Shown here: piece by piece, positions 7,758 to 17,189 of the stretch
Layout: every line of letters begins with the position of its first letter
Numbering within the stretch: position 1 is the stretch's first letter
Assembly: GCF_003344535.1 (NCBI RefSeq)
Contig: NZ_QPKS01000003.1
Span: forward strand, 62,001-126,000
DNA: 64,000 nt
Direction of reading: 5' to 3'
Source of the DNA: Exiguobacterium flavidum
Lineage (GTDB): Bacteria > Bacillota > Bacilli > Exiguobacteriales > Exiguobacteriaceae
Notes under the pieces: generated by a model
The model's database searches: none
Told to the model about the DNA's origin: nothing
The model's input: the letters and a program-made list of their open reading frames with translations, nothing else
Program-made: the position numbers and the translations under genes

Positions 7758-9734
7758 TTACGAAAATCCGAGTAACTTCCCACCTTGATAGATCAAGAAC
7801 GAGACGGCATAGGCGACACCAAGGCCATAGAGGCTCGCAATCCAGGTCCACTTCGCGCTTCCGACCTCACGCCGGATGACAGCGACGGTAGCGAGACATG
7901 GAACGTAAAGCAACACGAAGGCCATGAAACTGTATGCACTCAGCGGCGTGAACTGCAACGCAAGATGGCGCCCAAGCTCCGATTCGTTGACCGCATAGAT
8001 GATCGCCATCGTCGCGACGACGACCTCTTTTGCGAGGAACCCCGTGATCAGGGCTGCCCCCGCCTGCCATGTCCCGAATCCGAGCGGAAGCAGGAGCGGC
8101 GCGAGCACGCCCCCGATGATCGCGAGGAAACTCGTATCCATGTCGATGCCGAATCCGGTCGGCCCGGCGTATGCGAGCATCCAGATGACTACAGACCCGC
8201 CAAAGATGAACGTCCCAGCCTTACGAACGAACCCTTTCCCCTTCTCCCATGTGCTGCGCCAGAGCGTCAGCCATTGCGGGAAACGATATGGTGGCTGCTC
8301 GACGACGAAGAGGCTCGTCGCGTCTTCCTTCGCGAGTATTCGTGTGAACACTTTTGCCGCGATCAAGGCGAGGATGATTCCGAGAACATAGAGCGAAAGG
8401 ACGATCAGCGCCTGGTTGCTCGCAAAGAAACTTCCCGCGAAAACGGCATAGATTGGCAGACGCGCCGAACACGACATGAATGGCGAGATGAAGATCGTCA
8501 CGAGACGTTCCCGCTCCTCCTCGACGGAGCGCGCAGCCATGACCCCCGGTACGTTGCATCCGAATCCGATGATCATCGGGATGAAACTCTTTCCGTTCAA
8601 CCCGACCATTTGCATGAAGCGGTCCATCACGATGGCGACGCGTGCCATGTAACCCGAATCCTCGAGGAACGAGATGAAGAAGAACAGGACGAAAATCTGC
8701 GGGACGAATACGAGCACCCCGCCGACCCCTGCGATGATTCCATCCAGGATGAGCGCCTGGATGAAACTTGATGCACCGAGCGCCTGCAATGCGGATTCCA
8801 ATCCGCTTGAGAGCGGTCCTGCGAAAAATCCGTCGAGCAAGTCAGACATCGGTGCACCGATCCAGTCGAACGTGACATGGAACAGTGAGTAAAGGACCGC
8901 AAAGAAAATCGGAAGTCCGAGAATCGGGTGCGTCACGACGGCATCGATCCGGTCCGTCCAGTTGAGTCGATTAGAGACTTCGCTTACGGTCGCGTTCGAG
9001 CGGATCGCGATCGCCCAGTTGCGTCTGCATTCCGAGATGTGGGCATGGATGAAACGCCCAATCTCCTGCTCGAGCGCTTTTTTCGTCAGGCTGACGTCTG
9101 GCGTTTTTTTCTCGAGCGCCTCGACGAACACCCGGTTGCCGGAAAGATACTGGACTGCCATCCAGCGCTCGTTTGGTCGCAGTGACGCTTGAGTCATGAT
9201 CTGCCGGATCGACCGCTCCGTCTCTTCCCCGTAATCGATATGGAGCGGTTCGGTCTCCTTCGTCGCGATCGACGTCAACAACACCTCACAACCTTCTCCG
9301 GTCCGGGCGACGATCGGGAATACGTCGACGCCAAGCAGCCGTTGCAGTTTCTCTAGATCGATTTCCGTGCCGCGACCTTCAGCGACATCGATCATGTTTA
9401 GGCCGATTTGGAGCGGTTTTCCGATTTCAAGCAACTGTGCCGTCAGCTGAAGGTTCCGCTCGAGCTGGGAGGCGTCGACGATGTTGATCATGCCGTCATA
9501 CTCTTCTTCCATCAGGAAACGCGCGACGACCGCTTCGTCCGCTGACAGCGGATCAAGATCATAAATACCAGGCAAGTCGATCAGTTGTCCTGTATCCCCG
9601 CGGAGCTGACCGATTTTCTTCTCGACCGTCACGCCGGACCAGTTGCCGACATGGGCATAGGAGCCGGTCAAGCGGTTGAAGAGCGACGTTTTGCCGGTAT
9701 TCGGATTTCCTAGCAATGCGATTCTGCTGCTCAT
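7758..9734 (-). CDS. feoB: Ferrous iron transport protein B
   Basis: GTP-dependent Fe(II) importer, 658 residues. The N-terminal G domain has G1 GNPNTGKTS (residues 8-16), G3 DLPGIYDL and G4 NMID; the remainder is membrane-embedded with the duplicated Gate/Nucleos_tra-like regions and the conserved GFGCNVPG, in which the cysteine is thought to line the pore. Overlaps feoA by four bases. Regulated, by inference, through the Fur box upstream of feoA. Confidence 0.96.
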   Translation of the reverse strand: MSSRIALLGNPNTGKTSLFNRLTGSYAHVGNWSGVTVEKKIGQLRGDTGQLIDLPGIYDLDPLSADEAVVARFLMEEEYDGMINIVDASQLERNLQLTAQLLEIGKPLQIGLNMIDVAEGRGTEIDLEKLQRLLGVDVFPIVARTGEGCEVLLTSIATKETEPLHIDYGEETERSIRQIMTQASLRPNERWMAVQYLSGNRVFVEALEKKTPDVSLTKKALEQEIGRFIHAHISECRRNWAIAIRSNATVSEVSNRLNWTDRIDAVVTHPILGLPIFFAVLYSLFHVTFDWIGAPMSDLLDGFFAGPLSSGLESALQALGASSFIQALILDGIIAGVGGVLVFVPQIFVLFFFISFLEDSGYMARVAIVMDRFMQMVGLNGKSFIPMIIGFGCNVPGVMAARSVEEERERLVTIFISPFMSCSARLPIYAVFAGSFFASNQALIVLSLYVLGIILALIAAKVFTRILAKEDATSLFVVEQPPYRFPQWLTLWRSTWEKGKGFVRKAGTFIFGGSVVIWMLAYAGPTGFGIDMDTSFLAIIGGVLAPLLLPLGFGTWQAGAALITGFLAKEVVVATMAIIYAVNESELGRHLALQFTPLSAYSFMAFVLLYVPCLATVAVIRREVGSAKWTWIASLYGLGVAYAVSFLIYQGGKLLGFS

Positions 9735-9967
9735 GCCGAAAACACCTCGATTCGTCTCGCGTCGCTACGGCGAATCGCGATCGTCTGCCGATGTTCGCGT
9801 TGCTCGATCGTCAGCGGACCGCCGAAGATTGCACGTCTGCGAACGGCGACGGGACAACCTTCATAGAATCCTAATGCGATCAATCGTCTTCTGAGTCTTT
9901 CTTCGATTTTGCTCAAATCGACGAGGACGACATCCTGTCCGATCGGCACGCCCGCTAAATGCTTCAT
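9731..9967 (-). CDS. feoA: Ferrous iron transport protein A
   Basis: 78-residue SH3-like cytosolic partner of FeoB. It shows the family pattern RRRLIALGFYEGCPVAVRRRAIFGGPL and the terminal IAIRRSDARRIEV. The ATG at 9967 is chosen because GGGGGAT lies upstream and the protein then begins at the usual MKHLAGVPIG; a TTG 72 bases upstream would place the Fur box inside the gene. First gene of feoA-feoB-FeoB-associated. Confidence 0.92.
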   Translation of the reverse strand: MKHLAGVPIGQDVVLVDLSKIEERLRRRLIALGFYEGCPVAVRRRAIFGGPLTIEQREHRQTIAIRRSDARRIEVFSA

Positions 9968-9996
9968 TTCGAAATCCCCCAATTCATTTCTACACT

Positions 9997-10015
9997 GATA
10001 ATGATTCTCGTTAGC
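9997..10015. promoter_or_regulatory. fur box: Fur box upstream of feoA
   Basis: GATAATGATTCTCGTTAGC matches the 19-bp Fur consensus GATAATGATAATCATTATC at 15 positions. It lies 30 bases upstream of the feoA start, next to a perfect -10 (TATAAT on the minus strand, 10017-10022), so binding would cover the transcription start. Iron control is inferred. Confidence 0.82.
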
Positions 10016-10078
10016 GATTATAGCATGATTAGCTAACAAAGAGAACTATCGTTTTTGTCCGATTATCGACCAGTCCGC

Positions 10079-10118
10079 AAAAAGGCAGCTGCCCCGTCTT
10101 GAGGGAACAGCTGCCTTT
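10079..10118 (-). terminator. Terminator downstream of the DUF2164 gene
   Basis: Minus strand: AAAGGCAGCTG, a 16-base loop, CAGCTGCCTTTTT. It ends the leftward transcript of 10124-10937 and isolates the feo promoter. Confidence 0.85.
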
Positions 10119-10123
10119 GCGCG

Positions 10124-10363
10124 TCAATCGCGAGGCATCATTTTCTTCATCGCATCGAGTTCCTCATCGATTCGGTCCATCTCGAGACCGATTCGTTGTC
10201 TTGCATCTTCAATCCCTTGGTTATAGGACGGAATGACGAGGAGCGGTTCGAGTACTCGAATCAATTCACTCGCACCGAGGTGTCCGATTTCGACGTCATG
10301 GTCGAGTTCTAGCGTCTCCATCAATTGTTCGATTGCACGTTCACGTTGCATGTTCGTCAGCAT
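10124..10363 (-). CDS. DUF2164 family protein
   Basis: 79 residues. The centre reads GHLGASELIRVLEP then SYNQGIEDA, close to the DUF2164 core (glaAe.lLdf ... YNqaieDA), followed by a charged helix. No biochemical role is known for the family. The ATG at 10363 lies inside the 3' end of the upstream gene and has GGGAGG 9 nt before it; an in-frame start 66 bases further upstream has no such site. Coupled to the upstream HNH-like gene. Confidence 0.7.
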   Translation of the reverse strand: MLTNMQRERAIEQLMETLELDHDVEIGHLGASELIRVLEPLLVIPSYNQGIEDARQRIGLEMDRIDEELDAMKKMMPRD

Positions 10364-10937
10364 AAGCCACTTCCTCCCGGTGAATTTTCGCATGGCAGTT
10401 CGGGCAGACCGTCTCGAATGCTTCTCCATTCAGATGCCATTCGAGGATCGCATGGTCCGTCAATCCACATTTCGAACAGTTCTCATCCAACGGCTTGAAG
10501 TGATTGCGTTCCAAGAAGTTCTCGCGTCTTCGCTTTTTCGCTTCAGCGATAGTCTGGACATGGTTCTGACCGTACCCTTCCCTCCATGCCTGCAGCAACA
10601 AGCAACGCTGATCACTCGTCACCTTGCCCTCCTCGAAGGATAACAGTTCCTTCTTCAGCAACGGATGCCGGAGATCGACGCCAATCAGATCGAGGCAGAC
10701 GTAGTCCCCTTCCGTCTCATCGGTTTCCGCCACCCAAAACGGATCCTCAGGACGCTTCGTCCGTTCCTGGAACAGCACCTCGGCGTAGGCGACGATTCCA
10801 TCGGACGTCGCCAGGAACACATCCTCCCCCTCCGAAAGGGAGCAAGGCAAATAAAACGGTTCCTTCGTCTCATGATAGGCTACGACCGCTTCGCGCAGCC
10901 GGTAATCCTGTTCATCGATCATCAGCACGTAAGTCAA
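10341..10937 (-). CDS. HNH-like zinc-binding protein of unknown function
   Basis: 198 residues. The last third holds CSKCG (about 157), LEWH, CPNCH and KIH, an arrangement like an HNH nuclease zinc finger (two Cys pairs and three histidines), but the spacing between LEWH and CPNCH is shorter than in classic HNH proteins. The first ~100 residues look beta-rich and acidic and I do not recognise them. It overlaps the DUF2164 gene by 23 bases. Nuclease activity is possible but not shown; it could be only a structural zinc ribbon. Confidence 0.6.
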   Translation of the reverse strand: MTYVLMIDEQDYRLREAVVAYHETKEPFYLPCSLSEGEDVFLATSDGIVAYAEVLFQERTKRPEDPFWVAETDETEGDYVCLDLIGVDLRHPLLKKELLSFEEGKVTSDQRCLLLQAWREGYGQNHVQTIAEAKKRRRENFLERNHFKPLDENCSKCGLTDHAILEWHLNGEAFETVCPNCHAKIHREEVAYADEHAT

Positions 10938-10952
10938 GGAAACCCCTCCTGA

Positions 10953-11849
10953 TCAGACTGTCGTCAACAGTGGCAGGCGCCACTCTGCATCGAAATTGCC
11001 GGAACGAAGCATGGCGATTTCTTCTTTATACGGTGCGACCTTGTTCTTGGCATCAATTCCGATGTATGGTGTCTCGAGAATTTTCGGCAAATGAGCAAGG
11101 TCCTTGTGATGGACGATGCGGTGGAGCGCATCGAAGCCGATTTCACCGAACCCAATGTTCTCATGCCGGTCTTTGCGAGCGCCGCGGACGTTCTTCGAAT
11201 CATTGACGTGGATGACGCCGAGACGGTCGAGACCGACGATTCGGTCGAATTCGGCGAGTACGCCGTCAAGGTCATGGACGATGTCGTATCCCGCGTCATG
11301 GACGTGGCATGTATCGAGACAGACCGAGAGACGGTCGTTGTGCGTCACGCCGGAGATGATCGCAGCGAGCTCTTCGAACGTCTTCCCGATTTCAGACCCT
11401 TTTCCAGCCATCGTCTCAAGAGCGATCTTGACCGTCTCGTCCCCCGTCAGCACTTCGTTCAGTCCTTCGATGATCCGATTGATCCCGACCTCTTCTCCGG
11501 CACCGACGTGCGCTCCAGGATGAAGGACGATCTGACGCGCCTTCTCGAGTGCCTCCGCCCGGCGAATCTCTTCCCCGAGGAATGAGACGGCAAGTTCGAA
11601 CGTCTCCGGTTTCGTCGTATTCCCGAGGTTGATGATATACGGAGCATGGACGACGATCTCCTCGATCCCGTTCTGTGCCATATGGTCAAGCGCCTCCGGG
11701 ATACGCAAGTCTTCGATTGGCTTACGTCGCGTGTTTTGAGGGGCGCCCGTGTAGACCATCATCGTCGTCGCACCGTACGATACCGCCTCCTCGCTCGCTC
11801 CGAGCAACATCTTCTTTCCTGAAACGGAAACATGTGAACCGATTTTCAT
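10953..11849 (-). CDS. nfo: Endonuclease IV (AP endonuclease)
   Basis: Cuts DNA 5' to abasic sites in base-excision repair. The 298 residues form the expected TIM barrel with its metal ligands in [30 protein letters not shown] and HVNDSKN, plus [13 protein letters not shown] near the end. The ATG at 11849 starts the family-standard [11 protein letters not shown]; longer upstream reading runs into the cshB terminator. It lies between the HNH-like gene and cshB, as nfo (yqfS) follows cshB (yqfR) in B. subtilis. Confidence 0.95.
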   Translation of the reverse strand: MKIGSHVSVSGKKMLLGASEEAVSYGATTMMVYTGAPQNTRRKPIEDLRIPEALDHMAQNGIEEIVVHAPYIINLGNTTKPETFELAVSFLGEEIRRAEALEKARQIVLHPGAHVGAGEEVGINRIIEGLNEVLTGDETVKIALETMAGKGSEIGKTFEELAAIISGVTHNDRLSVCLDTCHVHDAGYDIVHDLDGVLAEFDRIVGLDRLGVIHVNDSKNVRGARKDRHENIGFGEIGFDALHRIVHHKDLAHLPKILETPYIGIDAKNKVAPYKEEIAMLRSGNFDAEWRLPLLTTV

Positions 11850-11897
11850 AATGAAATTCCACCTTTCTGCTATTCTCAGTGTACCAAATCCGCCACA

Positions 11898-11934
11898 CAA
11901 AAAAAGCCTGAGCCTCACAGGTGGAGGTTCAGGC
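11898..11934 (-). terminator. Terminator of cshB
   Basis: On the minus strand GCCTGAACCTC pairs with GAGGCTCAGGC around a 7-base loop, with a run of T after it. It lies 9 bases beyond the cshB stop. Confidence 0.85.
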
Positions 11935-11942
11935 GACATCAA

Positions 11943-13286
11943 TCAGCGTTTGTTCGCTTTCCGTTCTGCACGGCCTTCTGCACGTTGGCCTTTGATCCGT
12001 TCACGTTTCGCTGTCTCTTTCAACTTGTACTGATGCTTCTTTTTATAGCCTGGTTTGACGCGTTTCTTCGCTTTCGCCGCTTCACCGGACAGGCGGCTGT
12101 GTGCCGTCTTCGATACGGCCGTCTTCATGTGCGGCTTCGCACGGCGGCGTTCCTTGATTTCGACGACCTGTCCGCTCTTGACGTCGACGTTCGTGAATAC
12201 GATGCCGCGATCCTCAAGTCGGTTGATCATCCCGTTCTCATGATCCTCGAACAGCGTGTAGGCAAGACCGTCCTGATCGACGCGTCCCGTCCGTCCGACA
12301 CGGTGGACATAGAAATCGAGATCTTTCGGGATACCGTGGTTGATGACATGTGTCACGCCTGAAATATCGATTCCGCGTGCCGCAAGATCCGTCACGATGA
12401 CATATTGATACTTCGCTTCGTTGATTTCCTTGATCGCCTGCTTACGGCGGCGTGCGGGCAAATCGCCATGGAGCGCCCCTACGTTAAGACCGGCTTCGAG
12501 GAACGCCGCCTCGACGTCGTTCGCTTCCTGCTTCGTATTCGTAAAGACGAGACAGACGTAAGGATTGAGCGCCTTCGCAAGCTTGAGCGCGAGCGCCGTC
12601 CGGTCGCGGTGCTTGACCGGTACCGTATGGTGGACGATCTTCTTCGCCGTCTGCTGCTTCGGATCCACTTGTGCGAAGCGCGGGTCCGTCAAATATTTTT
12701 TCAGGAACGGCTGAAGCTTCTCAGGAATCGTTGCCGAGAAGACCATCATTTGAAGCTTCTCAGGCAGCGACTGTGCGATACGGTCGACTTCAGGCAGGAA
12801 ACCCATGTCGAGCATCTGATCCGCTTCATCGATGACGTACTGCTTGACGTAGTGGGGTTTCAATGCCTGTTCCTTGAACAAGTCGAGGATTCGTCCCGGC
12901 GTCCCGACGACGATTTGCGGCGAGACCTTTACGCGGTCCATCTGACGTTCACGATCCATTCCGCCCGTGATGAGGCTCGTCTTGATGAAGTCGGGCTTCT
13001 TGACGAGGATCGACTTCAATTCTTCATGGATCTGCCACGCGAGCTCGCGCGTCGGTGCGACGATGATCGCTTGAAGTTCCTGAAGCGTCGGGTCGATGTT
13101 CTGGACGATCGGCAAGAGAAACGCAAGCGTCTTCCCTGTACCTGTCTGAGATTGTCCAATGATGTCGCGCCCTTTAAGGGCAGCAGGGATGATCCGTGAC
13201 TGGATATCCGTAGGTTTTTTAATGCGTGCGTCATCGAGTGCTTCGACGACGAACGGGTGCAAATCGAAATGGCTGAATCCATTCAT
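11943..13286 (-). CDS. cshB: DEAD-box RNA helicase CshB
   Basis: ATP-dependent RNA helicase; the B. subtilis relative acts in cold adaptation and RNA handling. The 447 residues contain the Q motif, SQTGTGKT (motif I), PTRELAWQ (Ia), VIDEADQMLDMGF (II), SAT (III), and HRVGRTGR (VI). The C-terminal ~90 residues are strongly basic (KKHQYKLKETAKRE and similar), as in CshB. The ATG at 13286 is preferred, with an AAAGGATGG site upstream; one at 13298 is also possible. The place between ispH and nfo is that of yqfR. Confidence 0.9.
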   Translation of the reverse strand: MNGFSHFDLHPFVVEALDDARIKKPTDIQSRIIPAALKGRDIIGQSQTGTGKTLAFLLPIVQNIDPTLQELQAIIVAPTRELAWQIHEELKSILVKKPDFIKTSLITGGMDRERQMDRVKVSPQIVVGTPGRILDLFKEQALKPHYVKQYVIDEADQMLDMGFLPEVDRIAQSLPEKLQMMVFSATIPEKLQPFLKKYLTDPRFAQVDPKQQTAKKIVHHTVPVKHRDRTALALKLAKALNPYVCLVFTNTKQEANDVEAAFLEAGLNVGALHGDLPARRRKQAIKEINEAKYQYVIVTDLAARGIDISGVTHVINHGIPKDLDFYVHRVGRTGRVDQDGLAYTLFEDHENGMINRLEDRGIVFTNVDVKSGQVVEIKERRRAKPHMKTAVSKTAHSRLSGEAAKAKKRVKPGYKKKHQYKLKETAKRERIKGQRAEGRAERKANKR

Positions 13287-13321
13287 GTTTGACACCATCC
13301 TTTCTTTGTATCTTGACCTTA

Positions 13322-14278
13322 TCAACGGTTCAACATGGGTATCGGTCGGCTTCCATCGTATAGATAGGAATACGTATAGAAATGCTCTGGAATCTTTTTA
13401 TTTTGCAAGTGCAGCCGCAGCGCGCTGAAGGCGACTTCGATCATTTCCTCAGCCGACTGGACGACTGTCGCATCCATCTCGTTCATGTCAACAGCTTTTA
13501 ATATAGCACGATTCCCGTCGATGCCGACAACTATTTTTCCGGACAGGCCGGCTTTTCTCAAGGCGTCGAGTGCACCGCGCGCAATATCGTCATTGTGACA
13601 GTAGATTGCATCGAACTCGACACCTGACGCGATGATCTCGCTCAGAACCCTTTCCGACGTGAAGGAATCATAGTTCCCATTCGCCGTCATCACGACTTCA
13701 AGCGCCGGGGATGAGCTGATGGCACTTTTGAACCCGTTGTGGCGCTCGATCGTCGTGTAGACGTTCGGCGTTCCACTCAGCTCGATGATGCGGCCTTTCG
13801 GCTGACCGGTCCGCTTCGTCAGTTCAGATTTGATGTAATTCGCAAGCTGCCGGCCAATCAAACGATTATTGGAGGTGACCGAACTGACCACACCATCCAT
13901 CTGAATTTCCCGGTCGATCGCGAACACAGGAATCCCCGCCTGCTTCGCCTTCATCACCGAACTTTCTATATATGATTCGTCAAGCGTGGTCACGAAAATC
14001 GCATCCACACCGGCTTCGACGAACTCCAATATCTGTTCCTTCTCATTGATCCTCGAGTCCTGTGTAGTGACGACGATCGTCTCATATCCGTTCCTCTCCG
14101 CTTCGCTCCGGAAGGCTTCGAGGATTTTCTGGGCGAACTCGTGCTTCGCGCTGACCATCGAAAAGGCGATGACCTTCTTCTCTCCCGTTTCCTCCTGCCC
14201 GACGAACGCGTTCGAAATCAACAGCACTCCCGCCACCCAGGCCATCAGGAGGATGATCAATATCCGTTTTACCGTCAC
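13322..14278 (-). CDS. Periplasmic sugar-binding (RbsB/LacI-like) protein, membrane-anchored
   Basis: 318 residues: an N-terminal hydrophobic segment (about 5-24) with no lipobox cysteine, so probably an uncleaved anchor, then a type I periplasmic-binding fold (Peripla_BP_4): KKVIAFSMVSAKHEFAQKILEAF, VDAIFVTTLDESYIES, YCHNDDIARGALDALRKAG, VVGIDGN. It starts with a GTG overlapping the TGA of the upstream histidine kinase, with GAGGAGG before it. No permease or ATPase lies nearby, so I infer a sensory role, presenting a ligand to the kinase, rather than transport. The ligand is unknown. Confidence 0.82.
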   Translation of the reverse strand: MTVKRILIILLMAWVAGVLLISNAFVGQEETGEKKVIAFSMVSAKHEFAQKILEAFRSEAERNGYETIVVTTQDSRINEKEQILEFVEAGVDAIFVTTLDESYIESSVMKAKQAGIPVFAIDREIQMDGVVSSVTSNNRLIGRQLANYIKSELTKRTGQPKGRIIELSGTPNVYTTIERHNGFKSAISSSPALEVVMTANGNYDSFTSERVLSEIIASGVEFDAIYCHNDDIARGALDALRKAGLSGKIVVGIDGNRAILKAVDMNEMDATVVQSAEEMIEVAFSALRLHLQNKKIPEHFYTYSYLYDGSRPIPMLNR

Positions 14279-16041
14279 GCTTCGTCCTCCTCTGCGCGAG
14301 GGAAGTGGATCAGCACCTTCGTCCCGACACCGACTTCACTTTCAAACTCGATTCTTCCGCCTTGTTGTTTGATGATTTCCTTCGACATATAGATACCGAA
14401 GCCGTTCCCGTCAGCCTTCGTCGTCGCGAATTTATGCCCGAGTGATTCAAGTTGTTCCTTCGTCATCCCAACGCCGTTGTCCTGGACAGTGAAGAGGAAT
14501 TCCTCCGGGTAGACTTGGAGATGAATATGGCAAACCCCGTCAGAACCTTTCCCTTCGACGGCATCGATTGCATTTCTGACACAATTCGAGAGTATCTGCA
14601 GCAATGCGTCCTCTGCCGCATAGAGTGACGGGATTGCGCTCGGTGTATAGATTTTGCATACGACGGGCTGATTGTAAGCCTCCGCTTCGACGATGAAGCG
14701 GAATTGGTTCATGAACTGCTTCATGTCGATCCACTTCTTCTCATATCTGCGCTGATCGCCCTTCGATAAATCAAGCATCGTCTGGATCAGGTCATTTGCC
14801 CTTCTGAGCTCTGACAGGGCGACCTTCGTCATTTCCGCGTCTTCCTCGCTTCGTTCAGCTATCATCTGGAGCGTGATTTGCACAGGCGTAAGCGGATTAC
14901 GGATTTCGTGCGCAATTCCTGCGGCGAGTTGCCCGAGTGATGCCAGCTTCTCTTGCTGGAGAATCAGCTGTTGCTGGCTGAGCTGCTCGAGACGCGAGCT
15001 CTCCATCCGTCTGGCGTAATCGTTATATGCCGAGACGAGCGTCTTCACCTCGTTCGAACCGGAACGTTCGAGTTCAATCGGCTGCGGGGTCGTGTTCGTC
15101 TCGATTTTTTGGACGAGTTCAAGGAGCGGTGCCGTCAATTGACGCGACATCAGGTATCCGACGATCAGGCTGAGAACGAGCGTCAACGTCGCGATGATCA
15201 GATACTGTTGACGTGTCGTGTAGACCGGTTCGTAAAAATTGCTTCTCGGTGTGCGGACGAGGATCTTCCAATCCGTCACCTTCAAATCATTCGCGAAGTA
15301 ATACATGTCCTTGTTCGAGCTGAATATATCGAAGGACTCCGATGTCTTGAACGCGCGCTCGACGATGCTTCTTGAGAGGACACGTTCGCTGTCCGTGACG
15401 AGGTTCCGCGAAGTGGCGAGCGGCTCCCCTTGGCTGTTGAACAGATAGGCGATCGTTTCATCGTCGAACGATTCGAGGGAGTTGCGGAACAGGGAAGAGT
15501 TCATCAAGCTGATACCTCCGCCGAATATGCCGACCTGGTCCTTTCCTTCCTGGACCGCGACATACATATATGTCACATAGTCCGCATCGATCCGGTAGCG
15601 CGGACTCATATAGAACTCACCGCCGCCGAACGCCCGAGCGAATGCATCGTCCTGGCGGATCGCCTTCTCGCTGACTTGGCGGTCCTCTCCTGTCAACCAG
15701 GTGAACGTGTTCTTATCGAGGTCATAATAGAACAGACTCTTGAACCCGTCCACATCATTCAAGTAGCCGAACTGATCGACGCGCCGTTGCAGCTCTGCCG
15801 GATTGTTCACGTAGAGTTGAAGATTCATCAGGTTCTCATGGAGCTTCCCTACATTTTTTCGCAAGGCGTTGCTTGACACCTCGACGCTTTTCGCACTTTG
15901 GCGTTCTGTCTGACTTTCGACCCGTGAGATGGTCACCCGGTCTGCTGTGAAGGCGAGGGCCGAAATGACCAAACAGATCAGAATGAACAGCACCCCCGTA
16001 ATTTGGAAGAAGTACGACCTCATCACTTTTTTCGTTTCCAT
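14275..16041 (-). CDS. Cache-domain sensor histidine kinase
   Basis: 588 residues: membrane helix (about 12-31), an extracytoplasmic Cache-like domain (about 40-270, with WLTGEDRQVS and YVTYMYVAV), a second helix (about 280-300), a HAMP-like linker, then HisKA with the phospho-acceptor in GIAHEIRNPLTPV (near 375) and an HATPase with NCVRNAIDAV, DNGVGM and GNGFGIYMS. It overlaps the binding-protein gene by four bases and has no response regulator nearby, so it is an orphan kinase. The H-box type resembles the Bacillus Kin kinases, though no sporulation genes are seen here. An extended -10 lies upstream. Confidence 0.88.
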   Translation of the reverse strand: METKKVMRSYFFQITGVLFILICLVISALAFTADRVTISRVESQTERQSAKSVEVSSNALRKNVGKLHENLMNLQLYVNNPAELQRRVDQFGYLNDVDGFKSLFYYDLDKNTFTWLTGEDRQVSEKAIRQDDAFARAFGGGEFYMSPRYRIDADYVTYMYVAVQEGKDQVGIFGGGISLMNSSLFRNSLESFDDETIAYLFNSQGEPLATSRNLVTDSERVLSRSIVERAFKTSESFDIFSSNKDMYYFANDLKVTDWKILVRTPRSNFYEPVYTTRQQYLIIATLTLVLSLIVGYLMSRQLTAPLLELVQKIETNTTPQPIELERSGSNEVKTLVSAYNDYARRMESSRLEQLSQQQLILQQEKLASLGQLAAGIAHEIRNPLTPVQITLQMIAERSEEDAEMTKVALSELRRANDLIQTMLDLSKGDQRRYEKKWIDMKQFMNQFRFIVEAEAYNQPVVCKIYTPSAIPSLYAAEDALLQILSNCVRNAIDAVEGKGSDGVCHIHLQVYPEEFLFTVQDNGVGMTKEQLESLGHKFATTKADGNGFGIYMSKEIIKQQGGRIEFESEVGVGTKVLIHFPRAEEDEA

Positions 16042-16088
16042 CCACCCACCTCCTTTTCCCGATATTCCATCCCGATTTTGGCAACCTT

Positions 16089-16100
16089 TCTAGTATACCA
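16089..16100 (-). promoter_or_regulatory. Extended -10 promoter of the kinase / binding-protein pair
   Basis: Minus strand TGGTATACT: a TG dinucleotide one base before TATACT (16092-16097). No convincing -35, consistent with an extended -10 promoter. Confidence 0.45.
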
Positions 16101-16192
16101 CGGCTCCAGTTGCGCCCGGCATGTTTTCATTCCTCGAAGATCAATGGTACACTAAAAATAATTCACTCTTTTCAAGAAGGAGAAGCGATATC

Positions 16193-17140
16193 ATGTTAGT
16201 CAAAAAAATCAGCCCACGCGGCTACTGTTACGGCGTCGTCGATGCGATGAAGCTCGCTCAGCAAGCGGCCCTTAATCCGGAACTTCCGCGCCCGATCCAT
16301 ATACTTGGTATGATCGTCCATAACGCTCACGTCACACGTGAGTTCGAAAATCTAGGGGTCATCACGGTCGACGGTCCCGATCGCCTCGAAGCGCTCGAAC
16401 GCATCGAAGGCGGAACGGTCATCTTCACAGCGCACGGCATCTCTCCTGCCGTCTACCGACGCGCCGAAGAAAAGGGACTGACGGTAGTCGACGCGACTTG
16501 CCCGGATGTCACGCGCACACACGACTTGATCCGTGAAGTCGTCGCGAAGGATTACGAAGTCATCTACGTCGGGAAACATGGTCATCCGGAACCTGAGGGT
16601 GCCGTCGGCGTCGCGCCGGAGCATGTCCATTTGATCGAGAACGTAGACGATGTCCCGAAACTTCCAGATCGATTGAACGATAAGAAAATCATCGTCACGA
16701 ACCAGACGACGATGAGCCAGTGGGACGTCCAGGCTTTGATGGAACACGTCCGTCTGCGTTTCCCTCACGTAGAGGTCCATAACGAGATCTGCAATGCGAC
16801 CCAAGTACGACAAGAAGCTGTCGCCGAACAGGCTGGCGAGTGCGACCTCGTCATCGTCGTCGGCGACCCGCGTTCGAACAACTCGAACCGTCTTGCTCAA
16901 GTCTCGTTCGACATCGCCGGAACGCCAGCTTACCGGATCGGTGACCTGACCGAACTCGAAATGTCTTGGCTCGAAGGCGTCGGGCACGTCGGCGTCACTT
17001 CCGGCGCATCGACCCCTACACCAATCACGAAGAAAGTCATCGACTTCCTGCAGCAGTATGATCCGGCAGACATCAGCACACATGATAAGACGCCGTTCCT
17101 CGAGCTGCGCCGCATCCTCCCTAAAGTGAAAGTGTTATGA
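16193..17140 (+). CDS. ispH: 4-hydroxy-3-methylbut-2-enyl diphosphate reductase
   Basis: Last step of the MEP isoprenoid pathway, an iron-sulfur enzyme giving IPP and DMAPP. The 315 residues have the three cluster cysteines in [18 protein letters not shown] and EICNAT, the catalytic TAHG, and the late SGASTPTPI. The ATG at 16193 has AAGGAGA 9 nt upstream; starting there gives the family-standard [12 protein letters not shown]. It is transcribed opposite to its neighbours. Confidence 0.95.
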   Translation: MLVKKISPRGYCYGVVDAMKLAQQAALNPELPRPIHILGMIVHNAHVTREFENLGVITVDGPDRLEALERIEGGTVIFTAHGISPAVYRRAEEKGLTVVDATCPDVTRTHDLIREVVAKDYEVIYVGKHGHPEPEGAVGVAPEHVHLIENVDDVPKLPDRLNDKKIIVTNQTTMSQWDVQALMEHVRLRFPHVEVHNEICNATQVRQEAVAEQAGECDLVIVVGDPRSNNSNRLAQVSFDIAGTPAYRIGDLTELEMSWLEGVGHVGVTSGASTPTPITKKVIDFLQQYDPADISTHDKTPFLELRRILPKVKVL

Positions 17141-17153
17141 ACAGACAGAACGA

Positions 17154-17189
17154 AACGACCCGGCCTGTAAGGTTTCGGGTCGTTTTTTT
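17154..17189 (+). terminator. Terminator of ispH
   Basis: AACGACCCG and CGGGTCGTT around a GCCTGTAAGGTTT loop, followed by more T. It ends at the stop codon of the convergent Nif3-like gene. Confidence 0.88.

Noticed and set aside
7758-8771. Long plus-strand frame opposite feoB (328 codons)
   Set aside because: Highly charged shadow of feoB caused by GC-rich third positions; no ribosome site and no family.
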